Positions 8,569 through 17,517 of a stretch of DNA of 64,000 nt are shown in pieces (within the stretch, counting starts at the first letter, position 1; each line of letters opens with the position of its first letter). Below the pieces are notes generated by a model. The model was not told the origin of the DNA. It worked only from the letters and a program-made list of their open reading frames with translations, and did not search any database. The translations under genes and the position numbers were made by a program. The stretch is from Mesorhizobium sp. M3A.F.Ca.ET.080.04.2.1 (GTDB lineage: Bacteria; Pseudomonadota; Alphaproteobacteria; Rhizobiales; Rhizobiaceae). The stretch is from assembly GCF_003952525.1 (NCBI RefSeq), contig NZ_CP034451.1, forward strand, positions 4,750,501-4,814,500, given 5' to 3'.

Positions 8569-9042
8569 TCACTTGTAGGAATGGACGAGGTCGAGCGAGG
8601 CCACCGCCACGGCCAGATTGACGCCGGTCTGCGCCTGGACGCTCAGCGGTTCCAACATGAAGGCGCCGTCCAGTCCGCCGACCAGGACATTGGCGCCGCC
8701 GCCGGTGATGACGCTCGCCTCGGCGTTGACGCCGTAATAGCTGCCGGCCAGATCGCCGGCTTCATGGTGGCGGGTCGCGGCAAGCACTGCCCAGACCAGC
8801 TGGCCCTGATGAGTCTGGCCGACATCGACGCCAAGCTTGGAAATCATTCCCGTGTAAAGCTCGGCCGGCCCGTGGTGGTAGGGGCGGAAGACGCAGGACA
8901 CACCCTTGTTGGAGGTGATGACATAGCCGATGCCGCCGTCGATGGTGCAGTCCAGCGTGCCAAGCCGGAGCGTGCCGGCGCTGACTGGAGAGGCGAGGAC
9001 CGTGGTGGCAAGCGCAGCGGCACAGACAATTGTCTTGATCAT
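8569..9042 (-). CDS. DUF992 family secreted protein (paralogue)
   Basis: A 157-residue protein with a clear signal peptide (MIKTIVCAAALATTVLASPVSAG) and one DUF992 domain: LRLGTLDCTIDGGIGYVIT, KLGVDVGQTHQ, GDLAGSYYGVNAE, GANVLVGG and LEPLSVQAQTGVNLAVAV. It is similar throughout to the gene at 7993-8475, so the two look like a tandem duplication that has diverged. The ATG at 9042 is chosen for the signal peptide and an AAAGGA site 8 bases upstream; the longer open frame has no such support. The function is unknown. Confidence 0.86.
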   Translation of the reverse strand: MIKTIVCAAALATTVLASPVSAGTLRLGTLDCTIDGGIGYVITSNKGVSCVFRPYHHGPAELYTGMISKLGVDVGQTHQGQLVWAVLAATRHHEAGDLAGSYYGVNAEASVITGGGANVLVGGLDGAFMLEPLSVQAQTGVNLAVAVASLDLVHSYK

Positions 9043-9231
9043 CGGAATGGTCCTTTCGCAGATTGGCCCCGGATCAAACGATCGAGGTGCGAGGAGCGTT
9101 CCGCCGAAACTTGGCGCCAGCAAGGCAAGGATGAAGCCATTTCCGGCCGGGGCTAACTCAGGACCAGCCCAACGGCGCCGCAATCGGCCTGGCATCGGTG
9201 CTGGAATTTGCCGTGCGGCGTCAGCCTATGG

Positions 9232-10083
9232 TCAGCTGGCGTCGCCGGAGGTGCGGGAAAGACCGTCCTTGGCCGGCTGGTAGTTCGGATTGAGATGGAC
9301 CGCCTCGCGATAGGACTTCGCCGCCCTCGACTTGTCGCCGCGCCGCTCATAGATCAGCGCCTGGTTGGCCCAGGCCTCGGCGTTCTTGGGGTCGAGCTTG
9401 ATGGCCATGTTGAAGTCGGAGAAGGCGTTGTCCTCGTCACCCGTTGCCAGATAGGAAAGACCGCGGCCGTTGTAGGGCTCTGCGGCGTCCGGCGCCAGCG
9501 AAATCGCGGTCGAAAAGTCCTCGATGGCGAATTTGTGCTGGCCCTGGCTTTGATAGATCAGGCCGCGATTGTGATAGGCGCGCGCGTCGGTGGTATCGAG
9601 CTGGATCGCCTTCTGGAAGTCGTTGAAGGCGTCCTGGACGCGGCCCGCCTTGCGGTAGAGATTACCGCGGCCGATATAGGCAGCGTCGTAGTTGGCATTG
9701 ATCTGGATCGCGCGGTTGTAGTCGGCGAGCGCCGCTTCCTGGTTGCCGAGGAAGCGCTGGATGAGCGCGCGGTTGGAGTAGGCCTGATAGAAATTCGGAT
9801 TGAGCTGGATGGCGCTGTCGAAGTCCTTGAGCGCCGCCTGGTACTGGCCGCCGCGGCCATAGGCGGAACCGCGCACATTGTAGCCTTCCGGATCCTGCGG
9901 ATTGCGCTGGATCACCGCCGTCAGCGACGAGATGTTTTCGGTCGACCCCTGCGCCTTGTCGATGTTGTTGAACTCGCCGGTCGGGGCTGTCTGGCATGCT
10001 GCAAGCGCCAGGCCCGAAAACAGGGCCGCCGTCAGGGCGAGGCCGCGAAAGGCGGTTCTGCGCTCCACGGAAATTGCGTTCAT
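9232..10083 (-). CDS. TPR-repeat lipoprotein
   Basis: A 283-residue exported protein. The N-terminal signal ends in a lipobox LALAAC with the acylated Cys at residue 30, predicting a lipoprotein. The mature part is a run of about six tetratricopeptide repeats, recognisable from units such as AYSNRALIQRFLGNQEAALA, AYHNRGLIYQSQGQHKFAIE and AWANQALIYERRGDKSRAA. Such proteins act as binding scaffolds at the envelope, NlpI-like in layout; no partner is evident from the neighbours. The ATG at 10083, with a GAGGA site 6 bases away, is preferred over the GTG at 10095. Confidence 0.9.
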   Translation of the reverse strand: MNAISVERRTAFRGLALTAALFSGLALAACQTAPTGEFNNIDKAQGSTENISSLTAVIQRNPQDPEGYNVRGSAYGRGGQYQAALKDFDSAIQLNPNFYQAYSNRALIQRFLGNQEAALADYNRAIQINANYDAAYIGRGNLYRKAGRVQDAFNDFQKAIQLDTTDARAYHNRGLIYQSQGQHKFAIEDFSTAISLAPDAAEPYNGRGLSYLATGDEDNAFSDFNMAIKLDPKNAEAWANQALIYERRGDKSRAAKSYREAVHLNPNYQPAKDGLSRTSGDAS

Positions 10084-10145
10084 CTCAGTCCTCACTGCCG
10101 CGGCGCCGTCAGGTCCGTTCCCCTCCGAACCGAGGTCGAATCATC

Positions 10146-10183
10146 AAAACAAAAAGGTGGCGGCGATTCCGCATCGCGCCACC
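10146..10183 (-). terminator. Intrinsic terminator of rpsU
   Basis: On the minus strand, 37 bases after the rpsU stop, a hairpin with arms GGTGGC-GCGAT and ATCGC-GCCACC (10156-10183 on the plus strand, one bulged base) is followed by TTTTTGTTTT, seen on the plus strand as the A-rich run 10146-10155. This is a textbook rho-independent terminator. Confidence 0.85.
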
Positions 10184-10220
10184 CTCGGTATCCTTCGAAA
10201 AGGACGAAAAATTGGCGTTA

Positions 10221-10484
10221 TCAGCGCGGCGAACGCGATGCGCCGGCAGCACCAGCCGGAGCCGGACGCGGAGTCATCGGCAGCAGGCCTTCGCGCTGCG
10301 CGCGCTTGCGGGCCAGCTTGCGGGCGCGGCGAACGGCTTCAGCCTTCTCGCGGGCGCGCTTCTCGGACGGCTTCTCGTAGTGACCGCGCATCTTCATTTC
10401 GCGGAAGATGCCTTCGCGCTGCATCTTCTTCTTCAGCGCGCGAAGCGCCTGATCAACATTGTTGTCGCGGACGAGTACCTGCAC
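10221..10484 (-). CDS. rpsU: 30S ribosomal protein S21
   Basis: Small basic ribosomal protein of 87 residues. It starts [20 protein letters not shown] and continues [19 protein letters not shown] and the Arg/Lys-rich helix [14 protein letters not shown] typical of bS21; the C-terminal tail ([14 protein letters not shown]) is an Ala/Pro-rich extension. The GTG at 10484 gives the family N-terminus and has AGGA 6 bases upstream. The in-frame TTG two codons earlier abuts that site and is rejected. A strong terminator follows. Confidence 0.96.
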   Translation of the reverse strand: MQVLVRDNNVDQALRALKKKMQREGIFREMKMRGHYEKPSEKRAREKAEAVRRARKLARKRAQREGLLPMTPRPAPAGAAGASRSPR

Positions 10485-10758
10485 GTGCAATCCTGTCTTT
10501 CGGGTTTGAAATCAACAGGCAAACGGCCATAGCCGCTATGCCTCCGCAGTGGCATGCACCGCGAATTGTGGCGGCTGATAGCAGAATCAGGGCGTCCTGT
10601 CCACCGTTGATTGCAGGAAACCGCGATCAAAGGCCGAAGCGTTGAGGTCTGCCCGCCCGCAAGCGCGCCGCGATGGGGCGGATTCAGGCGCCGCGCTTTG
10701 GATCGTTGTCTTGATCCATGTCGTTCTCAAGGCCGCCGCACAGTTTTTGCGACAGGCA

Positions 10759-11145
10759 TCAGGCCGTCGCGAGATGGAGGCGGGCGAAATCCTCGAAGAA
10801 CTCGCCGTAGTCGCAGGTGATCTCCTCGCCGGCTGCAATGTCGCGAATGGCGGTGGCGCCGCCATATTGCGAAAAATCCGTGTTCGGCCGCTCGGAATGG
10901 TTCATGAAACGGCCGTTGTCGACTTCATAGACCATGAAGCCCGGGCGGTCGGGGCTGGGGTAGGCGTAGCGGTCGAGCAGTTCCTGGAGATGTGGGGGTG
11001 CCGCTTGGTATTTGTCGATCGGGATCAGCCGGTCGAAATCGGGATCGAGCCGCCAGATCGAGGCGCCCCTCTTGATTGGCTCGGCGGCGAAAACGCCGAC
11101 GCCCTCGATCGGGCTGGACGCGACATAGGTTCTGATCAGCAGCAT
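10759..11145 (-). CDS. Stand-alone SET-domain protein (putative lysine methyltransferase)
   Basis: A 128-residue protein that is essentially only a SET domain. It shows the opening IEGVGVFAAEPIKRGASIW, the pseudoknot element FMNHSERPNTDF (NHS motif for SAM binding) and GEEITCDYGEFF with the conserved Tyr. It lacks the pre-SET and post-SET zinc modules of eukaryotic enzymes. The substrate is unknown; bacterial SET proteins have been linked to modification of nucleoid or host chromatin proteins, but nothing here shows which applies. The ATG at 11145 follows an AGGA site. It lies between rpsU and the sox operon without evident functional linkage. Confidence 0.8.
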   Translation of the reverse strand: MLLIRTYVASSPIEGVGVFAAEPIKRGASIWRLDPDFDRLIPIDKYQAAPPHLQELLDRYAYPSPDRPGFMVYEVDNGRFMNHSERPNTDFSQYGGATAIRDIAAGEEITCDYGEFFEDFARLHLATA

Positions 11146-11424
11146 CGTTCCTGTCCGTTCTCGACGGGAAACGAAATCGTCAAAAACGGATCGGAATGCA
11201 AGGCCGGCCCATGACATTTTAGCTGACGTTCGACACGGATCACGTCCGATTGATCGATGCCTTTCCGGCGGAGACATTCATCGATCTCGGTTCGGCGCGT
11301 CGCAGGGCTGCGGCGCAAAACGGCAAGCGCCGTCGCAAACAGTGCAAGGCCGGCGGCGCGCTTTCGCTAGTAATGTAGCTCGTGTGCCGGGGGATGCCCG
11401 GCCGCAAATCCGCGAGGCTGGAAC

Positions 11425-12678
11425 GTGAAGAAATATTCGGTATTCGCCATTGCCCGAGAGGCGATGCGCGGCCACAAGGGCTGGGAACAGCAATGGTCGT
11501 CGCCAGAGCCGAAGAAGGAATATGACGTCGTCATCGTCGGCGCCGGCGGCCACGGCCTGGCGACCGCCTACTACCTGGCGACCGAGCACGGCATCACCAA
11601 TGTCGCGGTGCTGGAGAAGGGCTGGCTCGGCGGCGGCAACACCGGCCGCAACACCACCATCATCCGCTCGAACTATCTCTACGACGAGAGCGCCGGCATC
11701 TATGACCATGCGCTGAAGCTGTGGGACGGGCTGAGCCAGGAACTCAACTACAACGTTATGTATTCGGCGCGCGGCGTCATGATGCTGGCGCACAATGTGC
11801 ATGACGTCCAGGTGTTCAAGCGCCACATCCATGCAAACCGGCTCAACGGCATCGACAATGAATGGCTGACGCCGGAGCAGGCGAAGGAATTCTGTCCGCC
11901 GCTCAACATCGCCAAGGAGGCGCGCTATCCGGTGATGGGAGCCGCCCTGCAGCGGCGCGGCGGCACGGCGCGCCATGACGCGGTCGCCTGGGGCTATGCG
12001 CGCGGCGCCTCGGCGCGCGGCGTGCACATCATCCAGAACTGCGAGGTCACCGGCATCAAGCGCGCGCCCAATGGCGCGGTCGCCGGCGTCGAGACGACGC
12101 GCGGCTTCATCGGCGCCAAGAAGGTGGGCGTGGTCGCAGCCGGCCACTCCTCGGTGATCATGAACATGGCCGGCGTGCGGATGCCGCTCGAAAGCTATCC
12201 GCTGCAGGCGCTGGTCTCGGAGCCGGTCAAGCCAGTGGTGCCGTGCGTGATCATGTCGAACACGGTGCACGCCTATATCTCGCAATCGGACAAGGGCGAA
12301 CTGGTGATCGGCGCCGGCACCGACCAGTATGTCTCCTATTCGCAGACAGGCGGCCTGCACATATTGCAGCACACGCTCGACGCCATCTGCGAGATGTTCC
12401 CGATCTTCACCCGCATGAAGATGCTGCGCTCCTGGGGCGGCATCGTCGATGTGACGCCGGACCGCTCGCCGATCCTGGCGAAGACCCCGGTACAAGGCCT
12501 TTATGTCAATTGCGGCTGGGGCACAGGCGGCTTCAAGGCCACGCCTGGGTCGGGCAATGTGTTTGCCCACACCATCGCCCGGGATGAACCGCATCGGATC
12601 AATGCGCCGTTCACGCTCGAGCGCTTCCGCACCGGCCGCCTCATCGACGAGGCGGCGGCGGCGGCGGTGGCGCACTGA
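11425..12678 (+). CDS. soxB: Sarcosine oxidase beta subunit
   Basis: Catalytic flavoprotein subunit of heterotetrameric sarcosine oxidase, which demethylates sarcosine to glycine and passes the one-carbon unit to tetrahydrofolate. The 417 residues include the FAD Rossmann motif [18 protein letters not shown] at about 35-52 and the segment [10 protein letters not shown], where His184 is the expected covalent FMN site of the family. The C-terminal [14 protein letters not shown] is also characteristic. It starts at GTG 11425. It is the first gene of soxB-soxD-soxA-soxG, usually linked to glycine betaine and dimethylglycine breakdown. Confidence 0.95.
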   Translation: MKKYSVFAIAREAMRGHKGWEQQWSSPEPKKEYDVVIVGAGGHGLATAYYLATEHGITNVAVLEKGWLGGGNTGRNTTIIRSNYLYDESAGIYDHALKLWDGLSQELNYNVMYSARGVMMLAHNVHDVQVFKRHIHANRLNGIDNEWLTPEQAKEFCPPLNIAKEARYPVMGAALQRRGGTARHDAVAWGYARGASARGVHIIQNCEVTGIKRAPNGAVAGVETTRGFIGAKKVGVVAAGHSSVIMNMAGVRMPLESYPLQALVSEPVKPVVPCVIMSNTVHAYISQSDKGELVIGAGTDQYVSYSQTGGLHILQHTLDAICEMFPIFTRMKMLRSWGGIVDVTPDRSPILAKTPVQGLYVNCGWGTGGFKATPGSGNVFAHTIARDEPHRINAPFTLERFRTGRLIDEAAAAAVAH

Positions 12679-12761
12679 TGACGGCCATGGCGATGCCGCA
12701 AACAGCCGACGAACAGGAAATCCGAAGCACCGGCGCTCGCGTCGGTCATGGCGAAGTGTAG
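12678..12761 (+). CDS. Possible 27-residue ORF between soxB and soxD
   Basis: An ATG at 12678 overlaps the soxB stop as TGATG and opens a 27-codon frame ([20 protein letters not shown]...) ending at 12761, 12 bases before soxD. Its only support is position: translation could reinitiate here and carry ribosomes across the gap to soxD. I recognise no similarity, and it may simply be spacer. Confidence 0.25.
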   Translation: MTAMAMPQTADEQEIRSTGARVGHGEV

Positions 12762-12773
12762 GACCGACCGAAA

Positions 12774-13070
12774 ATGCTTCTCATCCGCTGCCCCTATTGC
12801 GAGGAAGAGCGTCCGGAACTCGAGTTCCGCAATGCCGGCGAAGCGCATGTCGTGCGCTCGACCAACATCGCCGGCGAGAGCGACGACGATTTCGAGAAAT
12901 TCTTCTTCATCCGCTCGAATCCGAAAGGCGTCATCTATGAGCGCTGGCGGCACATCCACGGCTGCGCGCGCTTCTTCAACGCCGTGCGCGACACCGTCAC
13001 CGACAAGTTCGTCATGACCTACAAGGCCGGCGAGCCGAAGCCCGCGAAGCTGCCTGGAGCCACGAAATGA
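12774..13070 (+). CDS. soxD: Sarcosine oxidase delta subunit
   Basis: A 98-residue zinc-binding subunit of sarcosine oxidase. The N-terminal CPYC (Cys6 and Cys9) and the later HIHGCARFFN (His and Cys near 61-64) supply the zinc ligands known for this subunit. The segments RPELEF and ERWRHIHGCARFF are family hallmarks. Its stop overlaps the soxA start as ATGA. Confidence 0.95.
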   Translation: MLLIRCPYCEEERPELEFRNAGEAHVVRSTNIAGESDDDFEKFFFIRSNPKGVIYERWRHIHGCARFFNAVRDTVTDKFVMTYKAGEPKPAKLPGATK

Positions 13071-16000
13071 AAGCCTCGTTCCGCATCTCCGGCAGCGGGC
13101 GCCTGAGCCAGGCCAGGACCGCTTCCTTCAGCTTCGACGGCCAGTCCTATGTCGGCATCGAGGGCGACACGCTGGCGTCGGCGCTGCTTGCCAATGGCGT
13201 GCACCTGGTCGGCCGTTCCTTCAAGTACCACAGGCCGCGCGGCTTCCTGTCGGCCGGCGCGGAGGAGCCCAACGCGCTGGTGCAGATCGTGCGCGACGAC
13301 GCGCGCAAGACGCCGAACGTGCGGGCGACCGTGCAGGAGCTTTATGACGGCCTCGTTGCCAATTCGCAGAACCGCTGGCCGTCGCTGGCTTTCGACATCG
13401 GGGCGGTCAACGACATCGCCTCGCCGATGTTCTCGGCCGGCTTCTACTACAAGACCTTCATGTGGCCGAAGTCGGCCTGGCTGAACTTCTACGAACCAAA
13501 GATCCGCGCGGCGGCAGGCCTTGGCATATCGCCGGACCGGCCGGACCCCGACCACTATGCCGCGCGTTACGCGCATTGCGAGGTGCTGGTGCTGGGCGGC
13601 GGCGCGGCGGGCATTGCCGCAGCGCTTGCCGCGGCCGAAACCGGCGTGCGGGTGATCCTTGCCGACGAGCAGGCCGAATTCGGCGGCAGCCTGCGTTTCG
13701 AGAGCGGCGCGAAGATCGACGGCGAGAACGGCTTTGCCTGGGCGCAGGCCGCGATCGCGAAGCTGAAGGCGATGGACAATGTCCGCGTTCTGCCGCGCAC
13801 GACGGCGTTCGGCTACTACGCGCAGAACTTCGTCGGCCTGGTCGAGCGCGTCAGCGATCACATGAAGAACCCTGGACGCGAGCTTGCACGCGAGCGCTTG
13901 TGGCAGGTCCGCGCCAGGCGCGTCGTACTGGCGACGGGCGCTATCGAGCGCCACATGGTGTTCGCCAACAACGATCGGCCGGGCGTCATGCTCGCCTCGG
14001 CGGCGCGCACCTATCTCAACCATTACGGCGTCGCTGTCGGCAAGAATATCGGCGTCTATACGGCCAACGACTCCGCCTATGCCGCGGCGATCGACCTGAA
14101 GAAGGCCGGGATCAATATCGCGGCAATCGTCGACCTGCGCGACAATCCGAGTGGACCGGTGATCGACGAGGCGCGGAACCTCGGCATCGAGATCAATTTC
14201 GGCCGCGCGGTGGTCAGTGCCGGCGGCAAGCTGCGCGTGTCCTCGATGACCGTGCAGCCGAAGAACGGCGGCGGCGAGCGAACCATCGCGGTCGACGCTA
14301 TCCTGATGTCGTCCGGCTGGACGCCGTCGGTGCATCTGTTCTCGCAGTCGCGCGGCAAGGTGGCCTTCAACGAGGAGACGCAGCGCTTCGTGCCGGGAAC
14401 CTATGCGCAGGATTGCGTTTCGGTCGGCGCCTGCAACGGCACGGACGGCCTGTCGGCTACGGTCGATGAAGCCTATGCGGCCGGCGCCAAGGCTGCGAAG
14501 GACGCCGGCGGCAAGGATTCCAGTGTCAAGACGGGCAAGGGCACCAAGCCGAAGGTCGATGCCGGCGAAAGCTGGTCGCGCGGCATTGTCGGTGCAGCGC
14601 CCGGCGCCGGGCCGGGCACGACGGTCAAGGCCTTCGTCGATTTCCAGAACGACGTCACCGCCAAGGACATCCGTCAGGCGGTGCATGAGGGCATGCACTC
14701 GATCGAGCATGTCAAACGCTTCACCACCAACGGCATGGCGACCGACCAGGGCAAGACTTCGAACCTGCATGGTCTGGCGATCGCGGCCGAGACGCTTGGC
14801 AAGCCGATCCCGCAGGTCGGCCTGACCACCTTCCGCGCGCCTTACACGCCGGTGACCTTCGGTTCGATCGTCGGCCATGCGCGCGGGGCATTGTTCGACC
14901 CGACGCGCAAGACCGCCATCCATCCCTGGGCGGCTGCACAGGGCGCGGTGTTCGAGGATGTCGGCCAGTGGAAGCGCGCCTGGTATTTTCCGAGGGCAGG
15001 CGAAGACATGCACGCTGCCGTGGATCGCGAATGCGTCACGGTGCGCAAGGCAGCCGGGCTGTTCGATGCCTCGACGCTCGGCAAGATCGAGGTGGTCGGG
15101 CCCGATGCGGCCAAGTTCATGGAACTGCTCTACACCAATCCATGGGAGAAGCTGGAGCCGGGCCGCTGCCGGTACGGCATCATGCTGCGCGAGGACGGCT
15201 TCATCTATGACGACGGCGTCGTCGGCAGGCTGGCGCCGGACCGCTTCCATGTGACGACGACCACCGGCGGCGCGCCGCGCGTCATGCACCACATGGAAGA
15301 CTACCTCCAGACGGAATTCCCGCATCTCAATGTCTGGCTGACCTCGACCACCGAACAATGGGCGGTGATTGCGGTGCAGGGGCCGAGCGCGCGGAAGATT
15401 ATCGAACCCTTGGTCGAAGGCATCGACATGTCGGACGAGGCGTTGCCGCATATGTCGGTGCGCGAGGGCAAGATCTGCGGCGTGCCGACCAGGCTGTTCC
15501 GCATGTCCTTCACCGGCGAGCGCGGCTTCGAAGTCAACGTGCCGGCCGATTATGGCCAGGCGGTCTGGGAAGCGCTGTGGGCCGAAGGCCAGAAGCATGG
15601 CGCTTGCGCCTACGGCACCGAGACGATGCACGTGCTGCGTGCCGAAAAGGGCTACATCATTGTCGGACAGGACACGGACGGCACGGTGACGCCGAACGAT
15701 GCCGGGCTCGACTGGGCGGTCGGCAAGAAGAAGACCGACTTCGTCGGCATCCGCGGATTGACCCGGTCTGACCTGGTCGCCAAGGGCCGCAAGCAGCTGG
15801 TCGGGCTCAAGACCAAGGACCCGAAGGTCGTCCTGGAAGAGGGCGCGCAGATCGTCGAGGATCCGAAGCAGGCGATCCCGATGAAGATGATCGGCCACGT
15901 CACCTCCAGTTACTGGTCGGAAAATTGCGGGCGCTCGATCGCACTGGCGCTGGTCGCCGGCGGCCGCGACCGCATGGGCCAGACACTCTACGTGCCGATG

Positions 16001-16075
16001 CCGAACGGCGTGATCGAGGTGGAGGTCACCGGCATGGTGTTCATCGACGAGAAGGGAGAGCGCCTCAATGGCTAA
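13067..16075 (+). CDS. soxA: Sarcosine oxidase alpha subunit
   Basis: The large subunit, 1002 residues. The N-terminal part (GQSYVGIEGDTLASALLANG, FKYHRPRG) resembles a ferredoxin-like fold. The middle has the dinucleotide-binding motif VLVLGGGAAGIAAALAA near residue 176 and carries the NAD site. The C-terminal third is a GcvT-like aminomethyltransferase domain that receives the methylene group onto tetrahydrofolate. It overlaps soxD by four bases and soxG by eight, consistent with coupled synthesis of the complex. Confidence 0.96.
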   Translation: MKASFRISGSGRLSQARTASFSFDGQSYVGIEGDTLASALLANGVHLVGRSFKYHRPRGFLSAGAEEPNALVQIVRDDARKTPNVRATVQELYDGLVANSQNRWPSLAFDIGAVNDIASPMFSAGFYYKTFMWPKSAWLNFYEPKIRAAAGLGISPDRPDPDHYAARYAHCEVLVLGGGAAGIAAALAAAETGVRVILADEQAEFGGSLRFESGAKIDGENGFAWAQAAIAKLKAMDNVRVLPRTTAFGYYAQNFVGLVERVSDHMKNPGRELARERLWQVRARRVVLATGAIERHMVFANNDRPGVMLASAARTYLNHYGVAVGKNIGVYTANDSAYAAAIDLKKAGINIAAIVDLRDNPSGPVIDEARNLGIEINFGRAVVSAGGKLRVSSMTVQPKNGGGERTIAVDAILMSSGWTPSVHLFSQSRGKVAFNEETQRFVPGTYAQDCVSVGACNGTDGLSATVDEAYAAGAKAAKDAGGKDSSVKTGKGTKPKVDAGESWSRGIVGAAPGAGPGTTVKAFVDFQNDVTAKDIRQAVHEGMHSIEHVKRFTTNGMATDQGKTSNLHGLAIAAETLGKPIPQVGLTTFRAPYTPVTFGSIVGHARGALFDPTRKTAIHPWAAAQGAVFEDVGQWKRAWYFPRAGEDMHAAVDRECVTVRKAAGLFDASTLGKIEVVGPDAAKFMELLYTNPWEKLEPGRCRYGIMLREDGFIYDDGVVGRLAPDRFHVTTTTGGAPRVMHHMEDYLQTEFPHLNVWLTSTTEQWAVIAVQGPSARKIIEPLVEGIDMSDEALPHMSVREGKICGVPTRLFRMSFTGERGFEVNVPADYGQAVWEALWAEGQKHGACAYGTETMHVLRAEKGYIIVGQDTDGTVTPNDAGLDWAVGKKKTDFVGIRGLTRSDLVAKGRKQLVGLKTKDPKVVLEEGAQIVEDPKQAIPMKMIGHVTSSYWSENCGRSIALALVAGGRDRMGQTLYVPMPNGVIEVEVTGMVFIDEKGERLNG

Positions 16076-16646
16076 GGCTGTCGCGAACAAGGCCGTGGCC
16101 GCGGCCTCTGCCGACCGGCGTCCCGCGCTTGCCGGGAGCGCCGTCTCGGCAACCGGCGTCAAGGTCGAGATGCTGCCGCCGGCCGAGCGTATTTCGCTGC
16201 GCGCTCCGGAGCTGTCGGTCGCCGCGCTGTCCAAGGCGCTCGGCCTGACGCTGCCGACCAGCCCGAAGGCTTCGGCTGCGAAGCAAGGGCGCACCGCGCT
16301 GTGGCTCGGGCCGGACGAATGGCTGATCATCGACGAGGCCGGCAACGATCCGCTGGCCGACTGCGCCAAGGTCTCGGCCCTGCATTCAGCCGTCGGCATC
16401 TCGCATCGCAATGTCGCGATCTCGGTCACCGGGCCGGCGGCGGCCGTGACGGTCAGCTCCGGTTGCCCGCAGGACCTGTCGCTCGACGCGTTTCCGGTCG
16501 GAGCTGCCTCACGCACCATCCTCGGCAAATCCGAGATCGTTCTCCTGCGCACCGCCGCGGATGCCTTCCGGGTGGAATGCTGGCGTTCCTTCTCGGACTA
16601 TGTCTTTACTTTGCTGGCCGAAGCGGCAAGCGACGCGGCGAACTGA
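16068..16646 (+). CDS. soxG: Sarcosine oxidase gamma subunit
   Basis: A 192-residue subunit ending the soxBDAG operon. The family pattern is LWLGPDEWLIID near the centre, followed by HSAVGISHRNVAISVTGP, LSSGCPQDL-like VSSGCPQDLSLDAFPVG and the end segment VECWRSFSDYVFTLL. It resembles a small GcvT-type domain and is needed for assembly of the heterotetramer. It overlaps soxA by eight bases. Confidence 0.94.
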   Translation: MAKAVANKAVAAASADRRPALAGSAVSATGVKVEMLPPAERISLRAPELSVAALSKALGLTLPTSPKASAAKQGRTALWLGPDEWLIIDEAGNDPLADCAKVSALHSAVGISHRNVAISVTGPAAAVTVSSGCPQDLSLDAFPVGAASRTILGKSEIVLLRTAADAFRVECWRSFSDYVFTLLAEAASDAAN

Positions 16647-16728
16647 TCTTCTCGGCCGCCGCGGCCCGCAAGAGATTGCGGGCGTTGCCGGAACCATCGG
16701 CGGCGCGGCCCGTTGCTGCGACTCGCAA

Positions 16729-17019
<291 letters not shown>

Positions 17020-17050
17020 CGCCATCGCTGCAGGCGATTTGGCTAAGGCA

Positions 17051-17087
17051 AACGAAAACGGGCGGCCTGGAGCCGCCCGTTGCTTTG
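17051..17087. terminator. Bidirectional intrinsic terminator
   Basis: Stem ACGGGCGGC / GCCGCCCGT (17058-17066 and 17072-17080) with a 5-base loop, an A-rich run on the left and TTGCTTT on the right. It lies between the ends of two convergent small genes (stops at 17019 and 17115) and can serve both strands. Confidence 0.8.
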
Positions 17088-17114
17088 CCAATTTCCGACA
17101 CTCAGATTCTCAGA

Positions 17115-17345
17115 TTAGAGGCCGGGCACGAACCAGGGGTCAACGTCGATGCCGAGCCGCGGGCCACTGGTTGGCTGGGTCTTGGCGGCGTCAGCCTTCT
17201 CGACCGAACCGGTAGCCGTGCAATCGAGCTTGACGCTGGTCTGAGCACAGGAAGCGGGCGCGTGCTTTGCCGGCTGGTTCGCGCCAGCGAAAGCGGCGCC
17301 CGAGAAAGCCAGCACGGCAGCAAGCGCAAGGATCGCCTTCTTCAT
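17115..17345 (-). CDS. Small secreted hypothetical protein
   Basis: A 76-residue protein with a good signal peptide (MKKAILALAAVLAFSGAAFAG). The mature part, of about 55 residues, has two cysteines (ASCAQTSVKLDC) that could form a disulfide. I recognise no family. The ATG at 17345 is chosen for the signal peptide; the longer frame upstream encodes the palindrome-rich promoter region. Two TACATGTA palindromes lie upstream and may be regulatory sites. Confidence 0.65.
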   Translation of the reverse strand: MKKAILALAAVLAFSGAAFAGANQPAKHAPASCAQTSVKLDCTATGSVEKADAAKTQPTSGPRLGIDVDPWFVPGL

Positions 17346-17368
17346 TGTCCATCTCCGATGGTTGGGTT

Positions 17369-17440
17369 CGTACATGTACGATGCAATGTACAAATACGGC
17401 GCGCCAAGGCGAAGTTCAAGGGCAATCATGTACATGTACG
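17369..17440. promoter_or_regulatory. Two TACATGTA palindromes 60 bp apart
   Basis: CGTACATGTACG at 17369-17380 and ATGTACATGTACG at 17428-17440 share the core TACATGTACG, with core starts exactly 60 bases apart. They lie upstream of the small secreted protein and downstream of the TetR gene. Palindromes of this size are typical operators, and the adjacent TetR regulator is the obvious but unproven candidate to bind them. Confidence 0.45.
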
Positions 17441-17517
17441 ACAAATTTTATTGAACGTAGCAATTGGCTGCCCCGTCGCGAGGATCGACGCGGCGGAAAG
17501 GGGCTGAAACAGCCCGC

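Noticed and set aside
10485..10758. Small gene or RNA between rpsU and the SET gene
   Set aside because: No open frame with a ribosome site and no convincing RNA fold; a weak copy of a dispersed repeat at 10662-10705 is the only recognisable content.
11146..11424. Glycine-type riboswitch upstream of soxB
   Set aside because: The 279-base leader region was read for the conserved glycine-aptamer blocks and none was seen; only GC-rich small inverted repeats are present.
13019..16552. Minus-strand open frame of 1177 codons opposite soxA and soxG
   Set aside because: It mirrors the high-GC codon pattern of soxA/soxG, has no recognisable domain and no ribosome site; it is an antisense shadow.
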